Below, in pieces: positions 53,814 to 63,067 of a stretch of 64,000 nucleotides of DNA. The notes beneath the pieces are model-generated. The model saw only the letters and a program-made list of their open reading frames with translations. It did no database searches and had not been told where the DNA came from. Origin of the DNA: Motiliproteus sp036961355 (GTDB taxonomy: Bacteria > Pseudomonadota > Gammaproteobacteria > Pseudomonadales > Balneatricaceae); assembly GCA_036961355.1 (NCBI GenBank), contig JBALVL010000008.1, positions 1 to 64,000 on the forward strand, read 5' to 3'. The number at the start of each line of letters is the position of its first letter. Within the stretch, counting starts at the first letter, position 1. Both the position numbers and the translations under genes were made by a program.

Positions 53814-54092
53814 TCAGTGGTAATCTACTATTTCAACGTCGTAGATGCCGCTATCGCTCCATACAAAGCAGATACGCCATTGATCATTGATGCGAATGTT
53901 GTGCTGGCCTGCTCGGTTGCCTTTGAGCGCTTCTAATCGATTACCGGGTGGGCTTCTTAAGAAGTCCAATGTAGCCGCTGAATCCAGCAGTTGGAGTTTA
54001 CGCTCAGCTTGAGAATGAATCGCTCGCAACTGACGAGGCTCGCCCCCTTCGTACAGGGTTTGCGTGTGCTTGCAGCGGAACGACTTGATCAT
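53814..54092 (-). CDS. higB: HigB-family toxin
   Basis: A protein of about 92 residues of the RelE superfamily, HigB type, a ribosome-dependent mRNA nuclease. MIKSFRCKHTQTLYEGG is the family start, ERKLQLLDSAATLDFLRSPPGNRLEALKG its middle and INDQWRICFVW with IVDYH its catalytic end. ATG 54092 is preferred to an in-frame ATG 36 bases upstream because it starts at the family N-terminus. Confidence 0.92.
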   Translation of the reverse strand: MIKSFRCKHTQTLYEGGEPRQLRAIHSQAERKLQLLDSAATLDFLRSPPGNRLEALKGNRAGQHNIRINDQWRICFVWSDSGIYDVEIVDYH

Positions 54093-54231
54093 GCGAGACA
54101 GAATATAACGCACTGCGTTTAACGTCAATCGTTATACGTCGCTAGGCTGTGCGGGCTATCTTCTGTCGATGGGCTCGGATTTCTGGCTTGGGTATGCCGA
54201 ACACGATTGTCTCATTATCGTCGTCAGTGGT

Positions 54232-54320
54232 TCATTTGTGTCTTACCCCTAAAAGACCAAAGCGCCAGGCTGCACGTCCTGTGTGAACTGTAGAACGATG
54301 GTCGATCCCTCGCCCTTAGC
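54232..54320 (-). pseudogene. Second RelE-type remnant
   Basis: In one minus frame the stretch near 54279-54303 reads DHRSTVHT, which lines up at DNA level with GHRSAVYK of the remnant at 53173-53397. Beyond it both places share a short sequence with ATGGGCTCGG (near 53179 and 54169). It looks like a more decayed second copy of the same toxin end. Confidence 0.3.
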
Positions 54321-54392
54321 CGGTGCTATACGCAGCGACCAAAAATCATCATAATTCGTGCTCTTGTTTTCTGACGCGGATCTGTTTGTTTA

Positions 54393-55802
54393 ATGAAATA
54401 CTCTGGTTTCCTAAAAGAGCATTCCCAAGTTTTGATGTGGTCACTGCGACTCTCTGACTGGCTGGTATTAGTGCTGGCTTGCTGGGGGGCGATGGCCATT
54501 GGTATCGATACCTGGACCTTCCACTCCCCGTACCTCACTGCCTTGGTCGTAGCCTCATTTGCATCTTTTTCATTGTACCCCTTTTTCTCTGTCTATCGTG
54601 CTTGGCGGGGATCTACCAAGATGGAAGAGGTTCGAACGTTGTTTCTCGGATGGACGGCACTATTTGCTGTGCTAGCCTTGCTCGGGGTTCTGACCAAGAC
54701 GTCAGCAGATTATTCTCGTCTTTGGTTCGGTTTTTGGTACCTGATTGGCTTAAGCGGGTTGATCAGTTCTCGTTTTTTGTTACGCGGCCTGCTTAACTAT
54801 ATTCGCGAAAATGGATTAAACACGCGTCGCGTTGTGATTATCGGTACTTCCGAACTAGGCCAGCGAGTAGCCAGAGCGATAAAAACAGAAAACTGGACTG
54901 GGCTGCAGGTTGAAGGTTTTTTTGAGAGTGATGTTAGTCATAAGCTCGCATCGCATCACAATGAGATACCAGTGTTAGGTAAGCTTAATGGCTGCGCTGA
55001 CTATGTACGGACCCATCATGTTGATCAGGTATGGATCTGTTTGCCTCTCTCTCAAGAATTAGAGATGAAGGCGTTGTTTGAGTCGTTGGACGATGTTGCT
55101 GTCGAGTTGAGATTTGTACCGGATATTTTCGGCTTTCAACTGCTCAATCACTCAGTGTCAGAGGTCGCTGGGTTGCCTGTAATCAACCTGTCGGCGTCGC
55201 CGATGGATGGTATTCACCAAGTGGTCAAGGCGATAGAGGACCGAGTGCTAGCGGCGATAATTTTGCTGCTGATTAGCCCGATCATGGTTGCGATTACGAT
55301 AGCGATAAAAATGACCTCGCCAGGTCCAGCTGTTTTTAAACAGCGGCGATTTGGGATTAATGGTGATGAAATAAAAGTCTACAAATTCCGTTCGATGACG
55401 GTTCAGGATAACGGTCCCGAGGTACAGCAGGCACAGAAGGGCGATGCCCGGATTACGCCGTTAGGCGCTTTTTTACGTCGTACTTCTCTGGATGAGCTAC
55501 CCCAATTCTTCAACGTGCTCCAGGGCCGGATGTCTATCGTAGGCCCGCGGCCGCATGCGGTGGCCCATAACGAGCAGTACAAAGGACTGATCGGTGGCTA
55601 CATGAAACGTCACTTGGTCAAGCCGGGTATTACTGGTTGGGCACAGATTAATGGCTGGCGCGGAGAAACCGATACGCTCGATAAGATGGAAAAGCGGGTT
55701 GAGTTCGACCTTTACTACATCGAAAACTGGTCACTGTGGTTCGACCTGAAAATCATTTTCTTAACGGTATTCAAAGGTTTCGTACATAAGAACGCCTACT
55801 GA
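54393..55802 (+). CDS. wcaJ: Undecaprenyl-phosphate glucose phosphotransferase (WcaJ type)
   Basis: A 469-residue initiating enzyme that puts glucose-1-phosphate (or Gal-1-P) on undecaprenyl phosphate. Four N-terminal membrane segments (about 18-125) are followed by a Rossmann-like CoA-binding domain (RRVVIIGTSELGQRVA), a fifth membrane segment (AAIILLLISPIMVAITIAI) and the catalytic part with KQRRFGINGDEIKVYKFRSM, RTSLDELPQFFNVLQG and GPRPHA. It ends HKNAY as in WcaJ. It should start the repeat unit of this locus. Confidence 0.94.
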   Translation: MKYSGFLKEHSQVLMWSLRLSDWLVLVLACWGAMAIGIDTWTFHSPYLTALVVASFASFSLYPFFSVYRAWRGSTKMEEVRTLFLGWTALFAVLALLGVLTKTSADYSRLWFGFWYLIGLSGLISSRFLLRGLLNYIRENGLNTRRVVIIGTSELGQRVARAIKTENWTGLQVEGFFESDVSHKLASHHNEIPVLGKLNGCADYVRTHHVDQVWICLPLSQELEMKALFESLDDVAVELRFVPDIFGFQLLNHSVSEVAGLPVINLSASPMDGIHQVVKAIEDRVLAAIILLLISPIMVAITIAIKMTSPGPAVFKQRRFGINGDEIKVYKFRSMTVQDNGPEVQQAQKGDARITPLGAFLRRTSLDELPQFFNVLQGRMSIVGPRPHAVAHNEQYKGLIGGYMKRHLVKPGITGWAQINGWRGETDTLDKMEKRVEFDLYYIENWSLWFDLKIIFLTVFKGFVHKNAY

Positions 55803-55840
55803 TGCACAATACGATACTAGCCCATTAGAAGGAGAAATGT

Positions 55841-57283
55841 GTGGCAGACCTTAAACCTGAAATAATGCCTGTGGTTATGTCCGGTGGCTCCGGAACTCGG
55901 TTGTGGCCTGCGTCTCGCAGCCATTGCCCCAAGCAGTTTTTGCCTCTAGTAAACGACACGTCGATGATCCAAGACACCCTCCAAAGGCTTGATGGTTTGG
56001 ATGGGCTAAGTGCGCCTTTGGTGATCTGTAACGAAGCACATCGCTTTCTGGTCGCCGAACAATTGCGTCAAATTGATCAACCGCACAATGGTATCTTACT
56101 GGAACCGGTCGGGCGAAATACCGCCCCTGCGGTTGCGCTTGCCGCGCTGCATGCTTTGAGCGAGGGCTCCGACCCGCTGCTGCTGGTGTTGGCGGCGGAT
56201 CATGTGATTCGGGATAAGCTCGCTTTTCATGTTGCGATTGGCAAGGCTGCGCAGGCTGCAGAAAAAGGTGCGCTGGTCACCTTCGGCATCGTACCGACGC
56301 AGGCCGAAACCGGTTACGGGTATATTCGAGCTGGCGAGCAGACAGGTGTTGCAGAGGGCGGGCTAGGTGAAAGTTTGCCGGTGGAGGCCTTTGTTGAGAA
56401 GCCAGACTTTGAGACTGCGCAGCGCTATGTTGATTCCGGCGATTATTTTTGGAATAGCGGCATGTTCCTGTTCCGCGCATCGCGTTATATTGAGGAACTG
56501 CAGCGCTTTGAGCCGGCCATAGTTGCCGCGTGTCAAAACGCGTTGCAGAGCGAACACCCAGACCTGGATTTTATCCGTCTCGATGACGAGGCATTCAAGG
56601 CCTGTCCGGATAATTCGATCGACTACGCGGTGATGGAAAAAACCGAGTTCGCTGTGATGGTGCCGTTGGATGCCGGATGGAGCGATGTTGGCTCCTGGTC
56701 AGCACTGTGGGATATTGCCGAGAAAGATGCTGCGGGTAATGTGACCAAAGGTGACGTGTTGATCGCCGATGTCGAGGGGAGTTATCTGAGTAGCTCCGAG
56801 CGGTTGATCGGCGCGGTAGGGGTTAAAGACCTGGTCGTGATCGAGACGGCCGATGCGATTCTGGTTGCTTCTAAAGACCGGGTACAAGATGTTAAAACTG
56901 TCGTTAATCAACTGAAAGCGGCTAAGCGATCAGAGGCAACTGACCAAGCACTGGTTTATCGCCCTTGGGGTAGTTATCAGTCGGTTGATACCGGCGATCG
57001 CTTCCAGGTGAAACATATTCAGGTCAAACCGGGGCAGCAGTTATCATTACAAAAGCACCATCACCGGGCCGAGCACTGGATCGTTGTTAACGGAACGGCC
57101 CGCGTCACCTGCGGCGATAAGACGTTTTTGATCAGTGAGAACCACTCAACCTATATACCGATCGGTGAAGTTCATCGATTGGAAAATCCGGGCAAAATTC
57201 CGCTCGATCTGATCGAAGTGCAGACTGGTAGTTATCTGGGCGAAGATGATATTGAGCGCCTTGATGATATCTACGGGCGCTAG
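55841..57283 (+). CDS. manC: Mannose-1-phosphate guanylyltransferase/mannose-6-phosphate isomerase
   Basis: A 480-residue bifunctional enzyme that makes GDP-mannose. The nucleotidyltransferase signature SGGSGTRLWPASR is at 14-26, LAADHVI and FVEKPDF follow, and the C-terminal cupin domain from about 370 has LQKHHHRAEHWIVVNGTARV and FISEN-like metal sites. GTG start at 55841 after AGGAG. GDP-mannose feeds gmd and fcl. Confidence 0.96.
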   Translation: MADLKPEIMPVVMSGGSGTRLWPASRSHCPKQFLPLVNDTSMIQDTLQRLDGLDGLSAPLVICNEAHRFLVAEQLRQIDQPHNGILLEPVGRNTAPAVALAALHALSEGSDPLLLVLAADHVIRDKLAFHVAIGKAAQAAEKGALVTFGIVPTQAETGYGYIRAGEQTGVAEGGLGESLPVEAFVEKPDFETAQRYVDSGDYFWNSGMFLFRASRYIEELQRFEPAIVAACQNALQSEHPDLDFIRLDDEAFKACPDNSIDYAVMEKTEFAVMVPLDAGWSDVGSWSALWDIAEKDAAGNVTKGDVLIADVEGSYLSSSERLIGAVGVKDLVVIETADAILVASKDRVQDVKTVVNQLKAAKRSEATDQALVYRPWGSYQSVDTGDRFQVKHIQVKPGQQLSLQKHHHRAEHWIVVNGTARVTCGDKTFLISENHSTYIPIGEVHRLENPGKIPLDLIEVQTGSYLGEDDIERLDDIYGR

Positions 57284-57328
57284 ACTCGAGTAGTGAGGAC
57301 TGCTTTAACAGGTGCTCTTAGAAATAAT

Positions 57329-57361
57329 AAAGCCCCCGCACTGTCCTAGTTTGGGGGCTTC
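57329..57361 (+). terminator. Terminator-like hairpin after manC
   Basis: AAGCCCCC and GGGGGCTT (8-bp stem) enclose a loop of about 13 nt. The T run is short (CTTCAA), so it may end the manC transcript only in part. It is 45 bp after the stop codon. Confidence 0.7.
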
Positions 57362-57694
57362 AACCGAACTGTTATCAGCGTCCTGTACTTCAACTAACTA
57401 CATCCTTGTAGCTATCAAGTCCATATGAGTGCTCGGTAGAGTCAGTATGAACTTTATGGATATAGTGTCCATCAGACTTTTTCCTATTTTTTGGTTTTAC
57501 TAGTATTTGCTACGGCGAGGGGGAACAGGAGAGAACTGTAACGCTGGCAGAGTGTTGCTGAGATACCTGCTAGTCGATTGAGTCATGCTTATCGCAGAGT
57601 TACACTGTTTGTTATGTTCATGACCTTCACGAAACGAGGGCATATTGGGATTATATTGGTAGAACGTTATATCTACGATGTGTAAAGGCTGTTT
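57362..57694. other. Promoter region of the rfb genes
   Basis: No gene is visible in the 330 bp. It is AT-rich towards 57480-57500 and should carry the promoter of rfbBACD. An AAGG ribosome binding site lies directly before the rfbB ATG. Confidence 0.45.
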
Positions 57695-58780
57695 ATGCGT
57701 ATTTTGGTGACCGGAGGGGCTGGTTTTATCGGCTCTGCATTATCTCGCTACCTGTTATCGGAGACAATGCATCAGGTTTTGGTTCTCGATGTGCTAACTT
57801 ACGCCGGTAATCTTGAATCATTGATCGAAGTTTCAAATAACCCTCGGTATCAATTTCTGCAGTGTGACATCTGTGATCGCAATGCTTTGGCTCAGGCATT
57901 CGAGAAATTCAACCCTGATGCAGTGATGCATTTGGCTGCGGAGAGTCATGTTGATCGATCGATCGATGGGGCTGAAAATTTTATCCAGACCAATATAGTC
58001 GGTACTTTTACTCTGCTGGAGGTGGTTCGAGATTTCTGGAATAGTCTCGATCAAACCGCTCGTAATGCTTTCCGTTTTCATCATGTCTCGACCGATGAAG
58101 TTTATGGCGATTTGACCGATCCTGCTGAGCTCTTTACCGAGCAAACAGCATACGCACCTAGTTCGCCCTATTCGGCCAGTAAGGCCAGTTCTGATCACTT
58201 GGTTCGTGCTTGGCGTCGTACCTACGGTCTGCCGATCGTGATAACCAACTGCTCCAATAATTACGGCCCGTACCATTTTCCGGAAAAACTTATTCCGCAT
58301 ATGATTATTAATGCACTGCAGGGCAAGCCGTTACCGGTTTACGGTGATGGTCAACAGGTACGCGATTGGTTGTACGTTGAGGACCATGTTTGTGCGCTCT
58401 ACACTGTGCTGACTCAAGGCAGGGTAGGGGAGACCTACAATATCGGCGGTCATAACGAGAAGACCAACATAGCGGTGGTGCAGGCGCTGTGTGACCTGCT
58501 CGAAGAGCTAGCACCTGAAAGACCTGAAGGTGTCGATAGTTATCAGAGCTTGATCCAATTTGTTAGCGATCGACCGGGCCATGATCAGCGTTATGCGATC
58601 GACGCCTCCAAGATCGAGGTTGAGCTGGGCTGGCGCCCTACGGATACCTTTGAAACCGGGCTACGTAAAACTGTACTGTGGTTTTTAGAGCATCAAAGCT
58701 GGTGGCAGCGGGTGCTTTCAGGACAATATCGTTTAGAACGGATCGGCGAGTCGAGAGTGTGTGTTGATGAAACCTTATAA
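57695..58780 (+). CDS. rfbB: dTDP-glucose 4,6-dehydratase
   Basis: A 361-residue NAD-dependent dehydratase that makes dTDP-4-keto-6-deoxyglucose. GGAGFIGSAL (7-16), HLAAESHVDRSI, STDEVYGDL and YSASKASSDHLVRAW with the catalytic Tyr and Lys are as expected. Its product serves both the rhamnose branch (rfbC, rfbD) and the amino-sugar branch downstream. The end overlaps rfbA by 14 bases. Confidence 0.97.
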   Translation: MRILVTGGAGFIGSALSRYLLSETMHQVLVLDVLTYAGNLESLIEVSNNPRYQFLQCDICDRNALAQAFEKFNPDAVMHLAAESHVDRSIDGAENFIQTNIVGTFTLLEVVRDFWNSLDQTARNAFRFHHVSTDEVYGDLTDPAELFTEQTAYAPSSPYSASKASSDHLVRAWRRTYGLPIVITNCSNNYGPYHFPEKLIPHMIINALQGKPLPVYGDGQQVRDWLYVEDHVCALYTVLTQGRVGETYNIGGHNEKTNIAVVQALCDLLEELAPERPEGVDSYQSLIQFVSDRPGHDQRYAIDASKIEVELGWRPTDTFETGLRKTVLWFLEHQSWWQRVLSGQYRLERIGESRVCVDETL

Positions 58781-59648
58781 AGGTATTGTACTCGCGGGTG
58801 GTTCAGGCAGCCGGTTACACCCCATTACATTGGGTGTTTCGAAGCAGCTGTTGCCGATCTACGACAAACCGATGATCTATTACCCCATTTCCGTGCTGAT
58901 GCTGGCAGGCATTCGGGAAATTCTGATTATCTCAACGCCGGAGGATCTGCCAGGCTTCCAGCGGTTGTTGGGCGATGGTAGTGCCTTTGGCGTTTGCTTT
59001 AGTTATGCCGAGCAGCCATCACCTGACGGTTTGGCGCAAGCCTTTTTGATCGGTGAGGCTTTTATCGGTGATCATCCGGTTAGCCTGGTGCTGGGGGATA
59101 ATATCTTCTACGGGCAGCACTTTTCTGACAAGTTGCTGGCGGCGGTATCGCGCACACAAGGCGCCACGGTATTTGGCTACCACGTCAACGACCCTGAGCG
59201 GTTTGGGGTGGTTGAGTTTGACCCGAGTGGCACCGCGATAAGCATCGAAGAGAAGCCCGTTCGGCCCAAATCTAACTATGCCGTAACCGGACTCTATTTT
59301 TACGATAACGATGTGGTTGAGATTGCCAAGGGGATCAAGCCTTCGGCTCGCGGCGAGCTGGAGATTACCGACGTCAATATGGTATACCTGCATCGAGGTG
59401 ACCTGCGTGTCGGGATGCTGGGGCGTGGCTTTGCCTGGCTCGATACCGGTACCCATGACTCGTTGCTCGATGCAGGCCAGTTCGTCGCCACCGTAGAAAA
59501 ACGCCAGGGGTTGAAAGTGTCTTGCCTGGAAGAGATCGGCTATCGCCGGGGTTGGCTGGATGCTGAGCAGCTACAACGTCAGGCTGACAAACTTTCCAAG
59601 ACCGGATACGGTCAATATCTGGCTCGACTGCTTGAAGGCGACAGCTGA
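58767..59648 (+). CDS. rfbA: Glucose-1-phosphate thymidylyltransferase
   Basis: A 293-residue nucleotidyltransferase that makes dTDP-glucose. GIVLAGGSGSRLHPIT (5-20), KQLLPIYDKPMIYYP and LVLGDNIFYG are the active-site blocks; the EEKP and GRGFAWLDTGTHDSL parts complete it. ATG 58767 is inside the rfbB end; it ends at the first base of rfbC. Confidence 0.97.
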   Translation: MKPYKGIVLAGGSGSRLHPITLGVSKQLLPIYDKPMIYYPISVLMLAGIREILIISTPEDLPGFQRLLGDGSAFGVCFSYAEQPSPDGLAQAFLIGEAFIGDHPVSLVLGDNIFYGQHFSDKLLAAVSRTQGATVFGYHVNDPERFGVVEFDPSGTAISIEEKPVRPKSNYAVTGLYFYDNDVVEIAKGIKPSARGELEITDVNMVYLHRGDLRVGMLGRGFAWLDTGTHDSLLDAGQFVATVEKRQGLKVSCLEEIGYRRGWLDAEQLQRQADKLSKTGYGQYLARLLEGDS

Positions 59649-60208
59649 TGCGGGTTATCGAGACGGCTATTGATGGGGTGAAAATTATCGAGCCGCAGGT
59701 GTTTGGCGATGAGCGCGGATTTTTTCTCGAAACCTTCCAAGCCGAGCGATATGCCGAACATGGCATCGATCTGCCATTCGTTCAGGACAACCACTCTCGT
59801 TCCGCCAAAGGTGTACTGCGAGGGCTGCATTTTCAGAAAACTAAACCACAAGGAAAACTGGTGCGTTTAGTGCGGGGTGAAGTCTTCGATGTCGCCGTCG
59901 ATATTCGCCCAGACTCTGTGACCTTCGGCCAGTGGGAGGGGATTGTTTTATCAGAGACCAATAAGCGTCAACTCTGGATTCCACCAGGGCTAGCGCACGG
60001 TTTTGTTGTGCTGTCTGATGTTGCTGATTTTGAATATAAATGCACCGATTACTATGTCCCGGAAGATGAAGGTTGCTTGATCTGGAACGACCCAGTTGTT
60101 GCGATAGATTGGCCATTGTCAGAGTTAACACAACCCCCGCTACTGTCGGATAAAGATCAACAGGGGTTGACGTTAAGTGAGTTAAAGCTAGCAGGAGTAC
60201 TTGGTTGA
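59648..60208 (+). CDS. rfbC: dTDP-4-dehydrorhamnose 3,5-epimerase
   Basis: A 186-residue cupin-fold epimerase. PQVFGDERGFFLETFQ, FVQDNHSRSAKGVLRGLHFQ with the catalytic His, and WIPPGLAHGFVVLSD are all present. It shares its first base with the rfbA stop codon and overlaps rfbD by 4 bases. Confidence 0.97.
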   Translation: MRVIETAIDGVKIIEPQVFGDERGFFLETFQAERYAEHGIDLPFVQDNHSRSAKGVLRGLHFQKTKPQGKLVRLVRGEVFDVAVDIRPDSVTFGQWEGIVLSETNKRQLWIPPGLAHGFVVLSDVADFEYKCTDYYVPEDEGCLIWNDPVVAIDWPLSELTQPPLLSDKDQQGLTLSELKLAGVLG

Positions 60209-61071
60209 AACTGCTACTCACGGGTGCCGATGGTCAGTTTGGCCGTTGTCTGCAAGATCGAGCCGGTGACCATCAACTGATTGCACTAAATCGGCACGGG
60301 CTGGATATTACCGATGCGAAAGCCGTTAGTGATTGTCTACAGCAGCACCGTCCTGATATCGTTATCAACGGCGCCGCTTATACCGACGTTGATCGAGCCG
60401 AGTCAGAACCAGAAAAAGCCTATGCGGTGAACCGAGATGGTGCTGCTAATCTGGCCCATGCGTGCGCTAAGCTGGATATCCCGTTGATCCATATCTCGAC
60501 TGACTATGTGTTCGATGGCACGGCGACGACACCTTATAAGCCTAATGATCCGACCAATCCGATCAATGTTTATGGCAAGAGCAAGCTGGCGGGTGAAGAG
60601 GCGATTCGTGAAATCTGGCCAAAACACCTGATTATCCGAACCTCCTGGCTGTTTTCCGAATACGGCAATAACTTTGTTAAGACCATGCTGCGGTTGGCGA
60701 AAGAGCGCGATGAGATCAGCGTGGTGAATGATCAGGTGGGGTGTCCGACCTATGCGGGTCATTTGGCGGAGGTGGCTTTGGTACTGTTAGATGTGTCGCG
60801 TTGGGGCACTTGCCATGTGGTGGGTGATCCTGCTATTAGCTGGCACGGTTTCGCCAATGCAATTAGGAAGGCCGCATCTGAGCAGAAGCACCTTCAGTGC
60901 TTACCTCGGATAATACCGATCAGCACAACCGAGTACCCTACTGCTGCCTTGCGACCATTGCATTCACAGCTGGCCTCAACCGTTGTTTTAGACGGTCATA
61001 GCTCTAGTTATGACCTAAATTGGAATACGGCACTGGATCGCGTGCTTGCATCATTGAAATCTAGCTTTTAG
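60205..61071 (+). CDS. rfbD: dTDP-4-dehydrorhamnose reductase
   Basis: A 288-residue reductase giving dTDP-L-rhamnose. The NADPH site is LTGADGQFGR (4-13), HISTDYVFDG and NVYGKSKLAGEE carry the catalytic Thr, Tyr and Lys. TTG start at 60205 as forced by the overlap with rfbC. It completes dTDP-rhamnose, so rhamnose is a likely component of the polymer. Confidence 0.96.
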   Translation: MKLLLTGADGQFGRCLQDRAGDHQLIALNRHGLDITDAKAVSDCLQQHRPDIVINGAAYTDVDRAESEPEKAYAVNRDGAANLAHACAKLDIPLIHISTDYVFDGTATTPYKPNDPTNPINVYGKSKLAGEEAIREIWPKHLIIRTSWLFSEYGNNFVKTMLRLAKERDEISVVNDQVGCPTYAGHLAEVALVLLDVSRWGTCHVVGDPAISWHGFANAIRKAASEQKHLQCLPRIIPISTTEYPTAALRPLHSQLASTVVLDGHSSSYDLNWNTALDRVLASLKSSF

Positions 61072-61125
61072 GTACATGAGTTTCTGTGTCGGCTGAAAGT
61101 GATATTCTAGAGATTAGAAAAAATT

Positions 61126-62253
61126 ATGTCCGATAAACCAATTTACGTTACACAGCCGTCACTGCCTCCGTTAGAAGAGTTTATTCCCTATTTAGAGCGG
61201 ATATGGGATAGCAAAATACTAACCAATGGCGGTGAGTTTCATCAACAGTTTGAGCATGCGTTGTGTGAATACTTAGGCGTGGAATACCTTTCCCTGTTCT
61301 GTAATGGTACTACTGCGCTTATTACCGCGCTGCAAGCATTACGAATCCAAGGTGAGGTAATCACAACCCCATACACGTTCGTGGCCACTGCTCACTCATT
61401 GGCATGGAATGGTATTAAACCCGTATTCGTTGATATCGATCCAAAAACGCTAAACCTTGATCCAAGTAAGATAGAAGCAGCTATAACACCGAATACTACA
61501 GCTATCATGCCGGTGCACTGCTATGGTCAGCCATGTGATGTTGAGGCGATCCAGGAAATTGCAGATAACTACAATTTGAAGGTTATCTATGATGCGGCTC
61601 ATGCCTTTGGTGTGAATGACGGTGGTGGGAGCGTCTTGCGGCATGGCGACCTATCAGTTTTGAGCTTTCATGCGACTAAGGTTTTTAATACCTTTGAAGG
61701 TGGTGCCATTGTTTGTCATGATGCTGAAACTAAAAAATATATCGACCATCTTAAAAATTTTGGCTTTACCGATGAAGTAACCGTCGTCGCTTCGGGTATT
61801 AATGGAAAAATGTGTGAGGTTAATGCAGCTTTCGGTCTACTGCAGCTCGAGCATATTGATAATGTGTTGTCGCGTCGAAAAAAAATTGATGTAGCCTATC
61901 GTGAGCAGTTGTCTGATGTGGAAGGAATACAGTGTTTAATCGATGCTAGTGACTTTGAACCTAATTATGCTTATTTACCGATTCTGATCCATTCAAATTA
62001 TCCATTGAGTCGAGATGATATGTACCAGATGCTCAAAAACAATAGGATATATGCGCGGCGATACTTTTATCCATTAATATCAGATTTTCCGATGTACCGG
62101 GACTTACCCTCTGCAAATTTATCTAACCTTAGATTTGCTGCAGATGCTTCCGCTAAAATTTTGTGTTTACCAATTTATCCTGATTTAGAATTATCGGAAC
62201 AGCAGCGTGTAATTAACTTGATAAAAGGGGCTAGGAATGGCGATGCTGAGTAG
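61126..62253 (+). CDS. DegT/DnrJ-type dTDP-4-keto-6-deoxysugar aminotransferase (VioA-like)
   Basis: A 375-residue PLP aminotransferase of the DegT/DnrJ/EryC1/StrS family. The PLP lysine is Lys185 in SFHATKVFNTFEGGA; YDAAHAFGV carries the PLP-ring Asp. SFHATK followed by EGG is closer to VioA (dTDP-4-amino-4,6-dideoxyglucose) and WecE than to QdtB types. Its substrate would be the dTDP-4-keto-6-deoxyglucose made by RfbB. Qui4N or Fuc4N stereochemistry cannot be read with certainty. Confidence 0.88.
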   Translation: MSDKPIYVTQPSLPPLEEFIPYLERIWDSKILTNGGEFHQQFEHALCEYLGVEYLSLFCNGTTALITALQALRIQGEVITTPYTFVATAHSLAWNGIKPVFVDIDPKTLNLDPSKIEAAITPNTTAIMPVHCYGQPCDVEAIQEIADNYNLKVIYDAAHAFGVNDGGGSVLRHGDLSVLSFHATKVFNTFEGGAIVCHDAETKKYIDHLKNFGFTDEVTVVASGINGKMCEVNAAFGLLQLEHIDNVLSRRKKIDVAYREQLSDVEGIQCLIDASDFEPNYAYLPILIHSNYPLSRDDMYQMLKNNRIYARRYFYPLISDFPMYRDLPSANLSNLRFAADASAKILCLPIYPDLELSEQQRVINLIKGARNGDAE

Positions 62254-62803
62254 GGATGAAATTAGCCGTATGGGCTTCGCATCGATTGGTGATAATACAC
62301 AAATTTCTGATCGAGCGTCATTCTACGGTATGTCTAGGATCTCTTTAGGCAATCATGTTCGTATTGATGATTTTTGTGTTCTAGCCGCTGGAGATAAAGG
62401 TATTAGGCTGGGCAATTATGTACATATCGCTGTAGGTTCGTCTTTGATTGGGGCAGGTAGAATTACACTTTGTGATTTTAGTGGCCTTTCCTCGCGAGTG
62501 TCTATCTACTCTAGTAGTGATGACTACTCAGGCTTAGCTATGACAAATCCCACTGTGGCAACTGAATTTACGGGAGTAACCAGCGCCGATGTATTGCTTG
62601 GCAAACATGTCATAGTGGGCAGTGGTAGTATTATTCTTCCTGGAATCACGTTGGAGGAAGGGGTGGCTATAGGTGCTCTTAGTCTAGTTAATCGTAACTG
62701 CAAAGAATTTGGCATTTATACGGGTAACCCCGTAAGGCGTGTTAAGGAGAGGAAGCGAGATTTACTGGAGTTAGAACAGTTGTTTATAGCAAGTAAGGAG
62801 TGA
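62237..62803 (+). CDS. Hexapeptide-repeat acetyltransferase, likely for the dTDP-4-amino sugar
   Basis: A 188-residue left-handed beta-helix acyltransferase. Hexapeptides run from ASIGDNTQISDRASF to a GKHVIVGSGSIILPGITLEEGVAIGA block and an IYTGNPVRRVKERKR end. It overlaps the aminotransferase gene by 17 bases, so it most likely N-acetylates that product, in the manner of VioB. O-acetylation is the alternative. ATG 62243 is another possible start. Confidence 0.85.
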   Translation: MAMLSRDEISRMGFASIGDNTQISDRASFYGMSRISLGNHVRIDDFCVLAAGDKGIRLGNYVHIAVGSSLIGAGRITLCDFSGLSSRVSIYSSSDDYSGLAMTNPTVATEFTGVTSADVLLGKHVIVGSGSIILPGITLEEGVAIGALSLVNRNCKEFGIYTGNPVRRVKERKRDLLELEQLFIASKE

Positions 62804-63067
62804 TGGGCTTCATAAAATTGACCTCAATATTGTGATACGAAACTTAAAGTGCACAGCCATTTAATAGAGTTTTTTTATTCCTGCTTCCAATTCAAGGCTC
62901 GGTATGGTTTGTTAGAAATGGTCATTTTTAATATTTTTTTACATTACAAGTATAGAACCTACTAGATATCGCTGCCGCTGGGTTCCTGAATGCCAGTCAT
63001 CAACAGTTGTCGGTAGTACAATATACCGCTTGGGCTTAGCCGGTCGGGTATGGATTTATTAAGTCAT

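Noticed and set aside
50581..54392. Integron cassette array with attC sites
   Set aside because: The gene content fits, but I could not find paired attC-type core sites or an integrase. A covariance search would be needed.
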